A stretch of 5,923 nt of DNA from Clostridiales bacterium (GCA_012513735.1 JAAZBR010000235.1:1-5923), one strand, 5' to 3'. Positions 1 to 5,422 are shown, counted from the first letter of the stretch. A program made the numbers and translations. The notes: a model not told the origin generated them from the sequence alone.

Positions 1-164
1 TGGTGCCTGGCGTTCCACAGCCGGCGGGAATGCCCGGTCCCCAGGCGCTCCATTGATGACCGAGCGCCGTTGTTTCTTTGCTTTCCGTGAATCCGCAGCG
101 GCTGCAGGATCGTATTGTGGTGCCTTTGGCTTCACAGCCGGCGGGCATGCCCGGGCCCCAGGCG
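1..164. repeat. 117-bp tandem repeat within the secreted protein gene
   Basis: Bases 1-47 and 118-164 are nearly the same: both start TGGTGCC and share ACAGCCGGCGGG and CCCCAGGCG, with a few substitutions. The offset of 117 bases equals 39 codons, so this is the DNA form of the protein repeat. High nucleotide identity between units suggests recent duplication or ongoing homogenisation. The third, most N-terminal protein unit (about residues 32-71) has diverged more. Confidence 0.75.
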
Positions 165-385
165 TCGAAGCTATGACCCAAAGCAGCGGTATTCCGATAA
201 TTGATGAACTGGCAGATGGTACACACCTGGTACTGGCGTCCGCCTTCAGTGCAGGTGGCGGCGGGATCATCAATCCAGCTTCCGTAGGTGTGGACATGGG
301 GCGGCGGTGCGGCCGAGGCGCCAAGCGCCAGGCACAGGCACAGCACCACCACCAGACAGAATGTTTTGCGCAGGATCGTATTCAT
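1..385 (-). CDS. Secreted Cys-rich tandem-repeat protein, N-terminal part (runs off the left edge)
   Basis: The minus-strand frame is open from the ATG at 385-383 to the window edge: 128 codons with no stop. The start is set by AAGGAGG at 397-391, five bases upstream. Residues 1-25 form a signal peptide: positive n-region (MNTILRK), a hydrophobic core rich in Val, Leu and Cys, and an ASA-A cleavage site near residue 25. The mature part has repeats built on C-x9-C-x2-C: Cys45/55/58, then Cys84/94/97, then Cys123 starting a third. Each repeat is followed by an ALGH element and an aromatic W-x-x-W/F-x-x-W stretch. Units are 39 residues long. Such 'TCTxxGxxxxxCxxCG...ALGH' repeats are familiar from extracellular and cell-wall proteins of gut Clostridia; their ligand is not known to me. 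The Cys pairs could form disulfides or bind metal. The C-terminal domain that would show the function lies outside the window. Existence and export are well supported; the role is unknown. Confidence 0.8.
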   Translation of the reverse strand, partial: MNTILRKTFCLVVVLCLCLALGASAAPPPHVHTYGSWIDDPAATCTEGGRQYQVCTICQFINYRNTAALGHSFDAWGPGMPAGCEAKGTTIRSCSRCGFTESKETTALGHQWSAWGPGIPAGCGTPGT

Positions 386-448
386 GGGGCCCTCCTTCAG
401 ACATCCGGACGCGCGGAGCGGCGTTCATGTGCAGCTTTTTACCCTGTG

Positions 449-477
449 AGTATAGCAAGGAAAACAGCGGGTGTCGA
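449..477 (-). promoter_or_regulatory. Sigma-A-type promoter of the secreted repeat protein
   Basis: Read on the minus strand, TCGACA (477-472) and TATACT (454-449) are separated by exactly 17 bases. A TG precedes the -10 by one base (extended -10). Both hexamers match consensus at five of six positions. Transcription would start near 442 and give a leader of roughly 55 bases before the ATG at 385. Confidence 0.7.
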
Positions 478-526
478 TATCATTCGCACGAAAGCACGAA
501 AGCCACCAGAAACAGCGGATGGCTGT
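462..526. repeat. Repeated AAACAGCGG motifs in the divergent intergenic region
   Basis: AAACAGCGGGTG (462-473) and AAACAGCGGATG (510-521) match at 11 of 12 positions. The first copy runs into the -35 box of the leftward promoter. The second is part of a perfect inverted repeat, ACAGC-N5-GCTGT (512-526). Between them lies GCACGAAA twice in tandem (486-501). The placement suggests operator sites for a repressor or activator of the leftward gene, but no regulator gene is present in the window and the motif is not one I recognise. Confidence 0.35.
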
Positions 527-541
527 CGCATAGGGAAAACC

Positions 542-560
542 AATGTAAAATGAATGTAAA
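542..560. promoter_or_regulatory. Direct repeat AATGTAAA x2, 11-bp period: candidate response-regulator site
   Basis: AATGTAAA occurs at 542-549 and again at 553-560, one helical turn apart. On the minus strand it reads TTTACA-N5-TTTACA. Hexamer direct repeats with a 5-base gap are the classic binding pattern of OmpR/PhoB-family response regulators; the Bacillus PhoP box is TT(A/T/C)ACA-N5 repeats. The second repeat ends about six bases before the expected -35 position of the ABC operon promoter, whose -35 is poor. That fits an activator-dependent promoter. The identity of the regulator is inference only. Confidence 0.45.
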
Positions 561-565
561 GTATT

Positions 566-594
566 CGGACCCCTCCCCGGGAACGTGATATAAT
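566..594 (+). promoter_or_regulatory. Extended -10 promoter of the ABC exporter operon
   Basis: A perfect TATAAT at 589-594 is preceded by TGA, giving an extended -10 element (586-594). Seventeen bases upstream (566-571) there is no good -35, only CGGACC. Transcription would start near 601, leaving a short leader of about 25 bases that contains the ribosome binding site. The combination of a perfect extended -10, a weak -35 and upstream direct repeats suggests regulated initiation. Confidence 0.7.
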
Positions 595-626
595 ACAAAG
601 GATTCCCCTTTGGAAGGAGGACATGT

Positions 627-1538
627 ATGCAACTGGAAGTACGCAACATCACCAAAAGCTTTGGCGACAAGGAAGTGCTTCACGGCGTCAGCTTTACGGT
701 GGAGTCCGGCCGGGCCATGGGCTTTCTGGGCCGCAATGGCGCGGGCAAAAGCACCACCATCCGCTGCCTGATGGATGTGTTCAAGCAGGATTCGGGAGGC
801 TTCTACCTGGATGGCAAGCCCCTGCAGGTCAAGAAGTACCGCGTAGGCTACCTGCCGGAAGAGCGCGGCATGTACAGCAAACACCATGTGCTGGATCAGC
901 TTGTGTATTTTGCGCGGCTTCGCGGCGCCAGCAAGGAGGACGCCCTGCGCAGCGCCAACTACTGGGTGGATTATTTCGAGCTGGGCGACTTCAAAAAGAA
1001 GAAGATGGAAACCCTGTCCAAGGGCAACCAGCAGAAAATCCAAATCGCCCAGAGCTTTCTCAACGAGCCGGACATTCTGATTCTGGATGAGCCCTTCAGC
1101 GGGCTGGACCCGGTCAACGCCCAGGTATTCAAAAACGCCATTTCCCAGTTTGTAGCCCAGGGCAAGCTGGTCATCTTCTCCTCCCATCAGATGGGCTATG
1201 TGGAGGAGGTCTGCGACGACGTGACACTGATCCACGAGGGCAGCATCCGCCTGACCGGCGACCTTCAGCAGATCAAGCGCGAGATGGGGGAGAACAAGCT
1301 ACAGCTTCGCATTGAGGGCCTGGAGGATGAGGACCTGGCCCGGGCGCTGCAGGCGCAGTTTCCCGCCCTGCAGACCCAGCACCACGAGGACGGTCTGATC
1401 CTGGACACTCAAAACCAGGTGTCCCAGCAGCAGATTCTGGCCTTCGTTTCCGGGCAGGGCTGGACCATCCGCAGCTTTGGGCTGTACACGCCCAGCCTTA
1501 ACGACATCTTTCTGGCAAAGGTGGGTGAGCACGCATGA
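627..1538 (+). CDS. ABC exporter ATP-binding protein (NatA/YhaQ type)
   Basis: This 303-residue nucleotide-binding subunit powers the membrane protein encoded next. Visible motifs: Walker A GRNGAGKST (35-43), a Q-loop region YLPEERGMY (75-83) with Glu at the usual Gln position as is typical of this subfamily, the signature LSKGNQQK (130-137), Walker B ILILDEP (150-156) with catalytic Glu155, the D-loop SGLDP (158-162), and the switch His187 in SSHQ. After about residue 215 comes a C-terminal extension of the DUF4162-like kind found in COG4152 (YhaQ) proteins. The ATG at 627 is chosen because GGAAGGAGG ends at 620, six bases upstream; another ATG at 623 is in the wrong frame. The stop overlaps the permease start by four bases (ATGA), so translation is probably coupled. 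Homologues are linked to sodium or drug/antimicrobial export, but the substrate cannot be read from the sequence. Confidence 0.93.
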   Translation: MQLEVRNITKSFGDKEVLHGVSFTVESGRAMGFLGRNGAGKSTTIRCLMDVFKQDSGGFYLDGKPLQVKKYRVGYLPEERGMYSKHHVLDQLVYFARLRGASKEDALRSANYWVDYFELGDFKKKKMETLSKGNQQKIQIAQSFLNEPDILILDEPFSGLDPVNAQVFKNAISQFVAQGKLVIFSSHQMGYVEEVCDDVTLIHEGSIRLTGDLQQIKREMGENKLQLRIEGLEDEDLARALQAQFPALQTQHHEDGLILDTQNQVSQQQILAFVSGQGWTIRSFGLYTPSLNDIFLAKVGEHA

Positions 1539-2632
1539 GAGATTTTAAGCTGGTCTACAACTACGAGCTGAAACAGCAGCTTGCCAAGAAAAGTGTGATC
1601 ATCACCACCATCGTGCTGGTGCTGCTGGCACTGATCGGCACCTCCATCCCCCGCATCTCCGCCCTGTTTTCAGGCGGCGAACCCACGCCCCCTGCGGCCG
1701 ACACCACGCTGACGGAAAAGGCGGGCTATGTGTTCTCCGATACGGCGCTGCAGCAGCAGTATACGGGGATTTTGAACCTGCAGCAGGAAAACCTATACAC
1801 CAGCCGGGATGAGCTGTTGGCCGGCCTCAAGGACGGCGCCCTCAAGGTGGGCTTTGTGCTCAACGCCGACGGCAGCTATGAGACCCTGTATCAGGACAAG
1901 GGCGTGGACGACAGGCAGGACACCACGCTGGGCCAGTTGATCGCCCAGCAGCAGAAGGAAAAGATGCTGGCCGCCCGCGGCCTCACCACCCAGGAGCTGG
2001 CTGCCATCGAGGCTTACGAGCCGGCGGCTACCCTGACCGTGCTGGGCAAGAACACCGAAAACAACATTCTGCTGTCCATGGTGCTGATGGTGGCCGTATA
2101 CATGCTGGTGCTGATCTACGGCAACATCACCTCCACCATCATCGCCCGGGAGAAGGACTCCAAGGCCATGGAGCTGCTGATCACCTCCACCAAGCCCACC
2201 CCCCTGATTCTGGGCAAGGTGGCCGCCTCGGGCGTCAGCGGCGTGGTGCAGTTTGGCGCCATCATTCTGGCGGCCCTGGCCGGCTTCTTCATCAGCCAGG
2301 AATACTATGATCCCATGATCCGCCATATGCTGATGGGGTCTCTGAGCACCGGCTATGTGCTGACCTACATTTACTTCTCCGTCACAGGGTATATCCTGTA
2401 CCTGTTTCTGTACGCTGCGTTGGGCAGCACCGTCAGCCGGGTGGAGGACGTGGGCAGCGCCACCGCCATTGTGCAGTTCATCTTCATCGCGGGCTATGTG
2501 GCCAGCACCTTTGTGATCAACAGCCCCAACGGCGGGGTGGCGGTGGCTGCGTCGCTGATCCCCTTCACCTCCATCATGGTGATGCCTATCCGGGCAGGGC
2601 TGGTAACCGTGCCGGCCTGGCAGCTTGTTTGA
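1535..2632 (+). CDS. ABC-2 type exporter permease (NatB/YhaP type), ended early by an in-frame TGA
   Basis: This is the membrane partner of the preceding ATPase. The cytoplasmic N-terminus is followed by TM1 (about 21-37), a large extracytoplasmic domain (about 41-175), and TM2 (178-199). A cytoplasmic loop carries the family hallmark REKDSKAMELLITSTKPTPL (205-224). Further hydrophobic spans lie at 229-253, 273-297 and 307-327, with another hydrophobic stretch near 335-350. The start overlaps the ATPase stop (ATGA); AAAGGTGG at 1517-1524 is the likely ribosome binding site. Translation stops at TGA 2630-2632 after residue 365, just where the last transmembrane helix should begin. Family members are usually about 400-420 residues long. 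The same frame continues for 49 codons with the missing helix and tail, giving 415 positions in all. The gene is therefore probably a recent nonsense mutant, a sequencing error, or a readthrough case. The truncated product may not assemble a working exporter. Confidence 0.85.
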   Translation: MRDFKLVYNYELKQQLAKKSVIITTIVLVLLALIGTSIPRISALFSGGEPTPPAADTTLTEKAGYVFSDTALQQQYTGILNLQQENLYTSRDELLAGLKDGALKVGFVLNADGSYETLYQDKGVDDRQDTTLGQLIAQQQKEKMLAARGLTTQELAAIEAYEPAATLTVLGKNTENNILLSMVLMVAVYMLVLIYGNITSTIIAREKDSKAMELLITSTKPTPLILGKVAASGVSGVVQFGAIILAALAGFFISQEYYDPMIRHMLMGSLSTGYVLTYIYFSVTGYILYLFLYAALGSTVSRVEDVGSATAIVQFIFIAGYVASTFVINSPNGGVAVAASLIPFTSIMVMPIRAGLVTVPAWQLV

Positions 2633-2782
2633 GCCGGCCTGCTGATGCTGGCCGCGGTGACGCTGTTTGCCTGGCTGTCCATCAAGATCTACCGCTGGGG
2701 CAGCCTGAACTACGGCAACAAGACCAGCCTGCGCAAGATCTTCAAGGAGGCCCTGCGGAGCGAAAAGAAGGCCGTCGCGTAA
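2633..2782 (+). pseudogene. C-terminal remainder of the ABC permease, behind the in-frame TGA
   Basis: In the same frame as the permease, 49 codons follow the TGA before a TAA at 2780-2782. They encode a hydrophobic helix (AGLLMLAAVTLFAWL), then IYRWGSLNYG and a basic tail ending SEKKAVA. This matches the last helix followed by the short 'IYRxGxLxYG' cytoplasmic end usual for NatB/YhaP-type permeases. No frameshift is needed, only one changed base. Codon use matches the upstream part, so decay has not proceeded. An ATG at 2645 lies inside the helix and has no obvious ribosome binding site, so independent translation is unlikely. Confidence 0.8.
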
Positions 2783-2804
2783 GACGCGTTCTTTCAAAAA
2801 ACCG

Positions 2805-2838
2805 GGGAGGAGCATTTCAATGGAGGCTCCTCCCTTTT
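2805..2838 (+). terminator. Intrinsic terminator of the ABC operon
   Basis: GGGAGGAGC (2805-2813) pairs perfectly with GCTCCTCCC (2826-2834) around a 12-base loop and is followed by TTTT. An A-run (2796-2801) precedes the stem. It lies 22 bases past the TAA of the full-length permease frame rather than near the TGA, which supports 2782 as the ancestral gene end. Confidence 0.75.
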
Positions 2839-2997
2839 GCTGTATATCGTGTCCCGGCCGGCATCAGCAGAATAGCGGACAGCTAACTTTTCTGTCTTTA
2901 GGAGTTGCCCCGGCGGGGCGTACTGACGGGGATCGTCCACAGAGCGGGGGCTCGGCCGTTTTGCCCGGCTGACTGCGTTGACACCATGCTTCAGGGC

Positions 2998-3026
2998 TTT
3001 GCAACCCGCCCAAAGGGTGTTATGCT
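2998..3026 (+). promoter_or_regulatory. Promoter of the asparaginase-family hydrolase
   Basis: TTTGCA (2998-3003), a 17-base spacer and TATGCT (3021-3026) with an extended TG one base upstream (3018-3019). The predicted start near 3033 leaves a leader of just over 20 bases with GGAGG at 3043-3047. The rest of the gap from the terminator (2839-2997) holds only short GC-rich palindromes; I see no gene or known riboswitch there. Confidence 0.55.
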
Positions 3027-3055
3027 GGGGAAAACAAAGCGCGGAGGAGTATACC

Positions 3056-3964
3056 ATGTGGGCAATCATCGGCACCTGGCATTTTTCGCTTCAGGCCATT
3101 GAGGCCTTTGCGCCCCGTCTGGCGGCGGGCGACGGGGCCATGGACACGGCGGTGGCCGCCGCCCGCATGATTGAGGATGACGAGCGGGTGGACAGCGTGG
3201 GCCGCGGGGGCATCCCCAACGCCCAGGGGGAGTGCGAGCTGGATGCCGCCGTGATGGAGGGACGGGCCCTGCGCATCGGCGCGGTGGCCGGCTTCTGCCA
3301 CTGTCCCAACCCCATTTTGGCGGCCAGGGCGCTGGTGGATCATGCCGAGTACAACCTGCTGTGCGGCGTGGGCGCCGATGCCTTTGCCCGCAGCCTGGGG
3401 CTGCCCCAGCAGCCCATCCTGACAGAAGCTGCCCTGGCCCGCTGGCAGCAGTTGCGGCAGCAGCGGCAAGATAAAGGTCACGACACGGTGTGCTTCCTGG
3501 CCTTGTCCGCCGATGCCCGCATGGCGGTGGCCGTCACCACCAGCGGGATGTCGCTGAAGCTGCCCGGCCGCGTGGGAGATTCGCCTTTGGTGGGCAGCGG
3601 CTTTTATGCAGATGATGAGGTGGGGGCTGCCGCAGCCACCGGCCTGGGCGAGGACATTATGAAGGGTGTGGTCAGCTTCCGCGCGGTGGAGGCCATGCGT
3701 CAGGGGCTCAGCCCCCGGCAGGCGGCTGAGCAGGCCGTGCGGGAGACCCACCTGCGCCTGGTGCGGGGCGGACACAAGCCGGACAACATCGCCATGGTGT
3801 GCCTGGATAAATACGGCAATTTCGGCGCCGCCGCCAACCACCGCGAGTTTGCCTATGCCGCTGCCAGAGAAGGCCTGGCGCCTGCCCTGTACCCGGTGGA
3901 ACCGGTGATCGATAACCAGGCCACAGCTTTGCCCCGGGAGCTGCAGGGCCTGGCCGGATCATAA
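3056..3964 (+). CDS. N4-(beta-N-acetylglucosaminyl)-L-asparaginase / isoaspartyl-peptidase family (Ntn hydrolase)
   Basis: A 302-residue member of the type-2 asparaginase family. These enzymes are made as a precursor and cut themselves before a Thr, which becomes the N-terminal nucleophile of the beta chain. Here the cut site is His142-Asp143|Thr144 (the HDT motif of aspartylglucosaminidases). It is followed by TTSG (161-164), GRVGDSP (171-177) and a FYADDEVGAAAATG stretch (183-196), which form the substrate pocket in the family. The alpha part has the expected VGRGGIPN and ELDAAVMEG segments (48-69). The family releases aspartate from GlcNAc-Asn, or from isoaspartyl dipeptides; the GRVGDSP/HDT combination favours the glycosylasparaginase branch. 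The start at 3056 is set by GGAGG eight bases upstream; an in-frame ATG at 2978 lies upstream of the predicted promoter. There is no signal peptide, unlike lysosomal or periplasmic relatives, so a cytoplasmic role in salvaging imported glyco-asparagine or isoaspartyl peptides is likely. Confidence 0.9.
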   Translation: MWAIIGTWHFSLQAIEAFAPRLAAGDGAMDTAVAAARMIEDDERVDSVGRGGIPNAQGECELDAAVMEGRALRIGAVAGFCHCPNPILAARALVDHAEYNLLCGVGADAFARSLGLPQQPILTEAALARWQQLRQQRQDKGHDTVCFLALSADARMAVAVTTSGMSLKLPGRVGDSPLVGSGFYADDEVGAAAATGLGEDIMKGVVSFRAVEAMRQGLSPRQAAEQAVRETHLRLVRGGHKPDNIAMVCLDKYGNFGAAANHREFAYAAAREGLAPALYPVEPVIDNQATALPRELQGLAGS

Positions 3965-4024
3965 TCTCCTCGCCCCCGGCAGGGACAAAACACTATAACA
4001 ACCCCTGCAATTTCAGGAGGTAGC

Positions 4025-4249
4025 ATGCTGAAGCCCGGCTATTACCGCCACTTCAAGGGCGGGCTGTATCAATTGGTGGGCATCGCCCGCCATAGCGAGA
4101 CACTGGAACAGATGGTGGTCTACCGCGCCCCGGGGGAGGAGGGCGGCCTGTGGGCGCGCCCCCTTGTCATGTGGGAGGAGCAGGTACTCCATGAGGGGCA
4201 GCTTCAGCCCCGCTTCAAGTGGCTGGGGGAGGAACCGCCCCAGACATAG
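4025..4249 (+). CDS. DUF1653 domain protein
   Basis: A 74-residue protein that is essentially one DUF1653 domain: GYYRHFKGGLYQ (5-16), ARHSETLEQMVVYRA (21-35), GLWARPLVMW (41-50) and a final RFKWL (63-67). Its function is unknown. The family is small, soluble and widespread in bacteria, often encoded alone or fused to hydrolase domains. AGGAGGT at 4015-4021 ends three bases before the ATG, a close but acceptable spacing. The gene follows the asparaginase-family gene after 60 bases on the same strand, so the two may be cotranscribed; I see no convincing promoter or terminator between them. The stop TAG is 21 bases from the end of the convergent cutC. Confidence 0.88.
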   Translation: MLKPGYYRHFKGGLYQLVGIARHSETLEQMVVYRAPGEEGGLWARPLVMWEEQVLHEGQLQPRFKWLGEEPPQT

Positions 4250-4270
4250 GGCAGGCTGTTTGCCTATTAA

Positions 4271-5023
4271 TTACCTCAGCGCCTCCACCACCCGGCCCAC
4301 ATAGTCGCCGTCGATGATGTCATAACGGTCCTCCGGCGGATACAGCGCGCCGCCGTAGAAGATGTCCCGGTTGTTGGCGGTGCTGGAATCGTGCATGGGC
4401 CGGTGCCGTGCAATGTGCAGTTGGTCGCACCCGGTATATTCGGCAATCCGCCGGGCATTCTGCAGCGTCACCCCCGCCCCCGGCAGGATCTGGATGCGCT
4501 GGCCGGCAAACTGCACCATGTCCCGGATGGTATCCAGCGCGAAGAATACGTCGGGCGCCTGGCCGCTGGTCAGCACCCGCTGCACCCCCAGGTCGATGAG
4601 CACCTGCAGGGCTTCCTTCCAGTCCGGCACTACGTCGATGGCCCGGTGAAACACCGCCTCTTTGCCTGCGTCCCGGGCGATGCGCGCAAGCTGCCCCGTG
4701 CGCTGCCTGTCCACCGTGCCGTCCTGGTGAAGGAAGCCAAACACCAAGCCATCGGCCCCCGCCTCCAGCAGGGCATGGGCATCATGCAGCGCGGCTTCAT
4801 ACTCCACCGGCGTGTAGCAAAAGCCGCCCTGCCGCGGCCGCACCATGGCGATGATGGGGATGCCGGCATGGGCCTTGGCCGCCCGCAATGTGCCCACAGA
4901 GGGGGTCAGGCCGCCGTGAAACAGGCTGCTGTTCAGCTCCACCCGGTCCGCCCCGCCCTGTTGGGCCTGTATCACATCGTCCGCCGAGCCGCAGCATACC
5001 TCCAGCACGATCTTCTTTTCCAT
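4271..5023 (-). CDS. cutC: CutC family protein (copper homeostasis, TIM barrel)
   Basis: A 250-residue protein of full family length. Signature segments in order: LEVCCGS (7-13), GGADRVELN (23-31), HGGLTPS (36-42), MVRPRQGGFCY (60-70), DGLVFGFL (91-98), FHRAID (125-130), LTSGQAP (151-157), ILPGAGVT (179-186) and LHIA (202-205). CutC is a cytoplasmic TIM-barrel protein named for a copper-sensitivity phenotype. In E. coli that phenotype was later traced to the MicL small RNA encoded at the gene's 3' end, so a direct copper role is uncertain. The ATG at 5023 is chosen over an in-frame upstream ATG (5083) because AAAGGTGAT lies at 5036-5028 and the promoter -10 falls between the two. It converges with the DUF1653 gene. 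Confidence 0.9.
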   Translation of the reverse strand: MEKKIVLEVCCGSADDVIQAQQGGADRVELNSSLFHGGLTPSVGTLRAAKAHAGIPIIAMVRPRQGGFCYTPVEYEAALHDAHALLEAGADGLVFGFLHQDGTVDRQRTGQLARIARDAGKEAVFHRAIDVVPDWKEALQVLIDLGVQRVLTSGQAPDVFFALDTIRDMVQFAGQRIQILPGAGVTLQNARRIAEYTGCDQLHIARHRPMHDSSTANNRDIFYGGALYPPEDRYDIIDGDYVGRVVEALR

Positions 5024-5068
5024 GGATATCACCTTTCCGGCCCGCCGGGGCCTGTATTTTCTGAGCAG

Positions 5069-5077
5069 AGTATACCA
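5069..5077 (-). promoter_or_regulatory. Extended -10 promoter of cutC
   Basis: On the minus strand TGG-TATACT (5077-5069) is an extended -10 element. No good -35 sits at 16-18 bases (CACTTG at the 17-base position). Transcription would begin near 5062 and give a leader of about 40 bases. Confidence 0.5.
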
Positions 5078-5144
5078 TGACATGTTCGGTACAAGTGTTC
5101 TATTCCTGTTGTATCTGCCATTTCTGCATTTTTGCTATGCAAAC

Positions 5145-5173
5145 TTGACAGACGGCCCTGTGTGGGGTAGCAT
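5145..5173 (+). promoter_or_regulatory. Promoter of tRNA-Ser
   Basis: A perfect TTGACA (5145-5150), a 17-base spacer and TAGCAT (5168-5173). Transcription would start near 5180, about 16 bases before the mature 5' end. It is the only promoter in this window with a perfect -35, as expected for a stable RNA gene. Confidence 0.75.
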
Positions 5174-5195
5174 CATTTTCACCGCAAGCCCCTGT

Positions 5196-5284
5196 GCAGA
5201 GGTATCGAAGCGGTCATAACGGGGCTGACTCGAAATCAGTTTGGCTGAAAGGCCACGTGGGTTCGAATCCCACCCTCTGCGCCA
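5196..5284 (+). tRNA. tRNA-Ser (anticodon CGA)
   Basis: A complete class II tRNA with encoded CCA. Acceptor stem GCAGAGG (5196-5202) pairs perfectly with CCTCTGC (5274-5280), followed by discriminator G5281 and CCA (5282-5284). D arm begins at 5205. Anticodon stem is GCTGA (5224-5228)/TCAGT (5236-5240) with loop CTCGAAA, giving anticodon CGA (5231-5233), which reads UCG. The long variable arm with TGGC/GCCA stem is typical of tRNA-Ser. T arm is GTGGG (5257-5261), loop TTCGAAT, CCCAC (5269-5273). It is 89 nucleotides long. The 3' half is partly repeated downstream. Confidence 0.95.
5264..5282 (+). repeat. tRNA-Ser 3'-end copy 1 (att-like direct repeat)
   Basis: These bases run from the T loop to the CCA end of the tRNA. 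They match 5406-5424 at 18 of 19 positions, the first 16 being identical (CGAATCCCACCCTCTG). The 3' ends of tRNA genes are the standard integration site of tyrosine-recombinase elements, which leave such a direct repeat at the far end. Confidence 0.6.
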
Positions 5285-5322
5285 AACAAAAGACCGCCCG
5301 CAAGGGTGGTTTTTTGTTTGGC
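5281..5322 (+). terminator. Intrinsic terminator of tRNA-Ser, overlapping the tRNA 3' end
   Basis: Bases 5281-5299 pair with 5304-5322 across all 19 positions, two of them G-U, closed by a GCAA tetraloop. The core is ACCGCCC/GGGTGGT, followed by a T-run (5310-5315). The A-run on the left arm pairs with the T-run, so it could also stop transcription from the right. The outermost four pairs use G5281-C5282-C5283-A5284, that is, the tRNA's discriminator and CCA. Confidence 0.85.
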
Positions 5323-5344
5323 GGAATATTGATAAAGGATTCGA

Positions 5345-5422
5345 ACAGAGCGTAACGAAAGCGTCCGGTGGATGGTTTCGTAGCGAACGGACCCGCCCAA
5401 GCGGGCGAATCCCACCCTCTGT
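5345..5422. other. Structured non-coding module between the two tRNA 3'-end copies
   Basis: ACAGAG (5345-5350) pairs with CTCTGT (5417-5422) and closes the module. Inside, ACGAAA (5355-5360) pairs with TTTCGT (5376-5381), and GTCCG (5363-5367) pairs with CGGAC (5388-5392). These two cross, so they are either alternative folds or a pseudoknot. CCCGC (5392-5396)/GCGGG (5401-5405) forms a third hairpin. CGTAACGAA (5351-5359) is nearly repeated as CGTAGCGAA (5379-5387). I see no promoter or credible gene. It could be a recombinase-recognised DNA site, a small mobile repeat or a structured RNA. Confidence 0.4.

Noticed and set aside
486..501. GCACGAAA tandem pair considered as the start of a CRISPR or iteron array
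   Set aside because: Only two 8-base copies with no further units or spacers; not an array.
53..553. 166-codon open frame on the plus strand
   Set aside because: It overlaps the secreted repeat protein and both divergent promoters; no start signal and no domain.
480..1235. 251-codon open frame on the minus strand
   Set aside because: It lies opposite the ABC ATPase gene, whose motifs are all in the plus frame; no ribosome binding site and no recognisable domain. It is a shadow of GC-rich codon use.
1793..2815. 340-codon open frame on the minus strand
   Set aside because: Antisense to the permease, with low-complexity His/Gly/Gln-rich translation typical of the reverse of a GC-rich gene.
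2978..2983. Perfect TTGACA upstream of the asparaginase-family gene
   Set aside because: No -10-like hexamer lies 16-18 bases downstream (GCAACC at the 17-base position), whereas TTTGCA-N17-TATGCT fits the start better.
3047..3058. Identical 12-mer GAGTATACCATG here and at 5068-5079
   Set aside because: In one place it is the ribosome binding site/start region of a gene, in the other the reverse of a -10 box; the match is most likely chance.
3020..3841. 273-codon open frame on the minus strand
   Set aside because: Antisense to the Ntn hydrolase gene; His/Gln/Gly-rich translation with no domain.
3979..4008. GCAGGG/CCCTGC inverted repeat between the hydrolase and DUF1653 genes
   Set aside because: Six base pairs around an 18-base loop with no T-run; too weak to call a terminator or attenuator.
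4255..4267. AGGC-TGTTT-GCCT hairpin between the convergent DUF1653 and cutC genes
   Set aside because: Only four base pairs and no T-run on either strand; a bidirectional terminator would be expected here but this is not strong enough.
4391..5080. 229-codon open frame on the plus strand
   Set aside because: Antisense to cutC, which has full-length family motifs and its own promoter and ribosome binding site.
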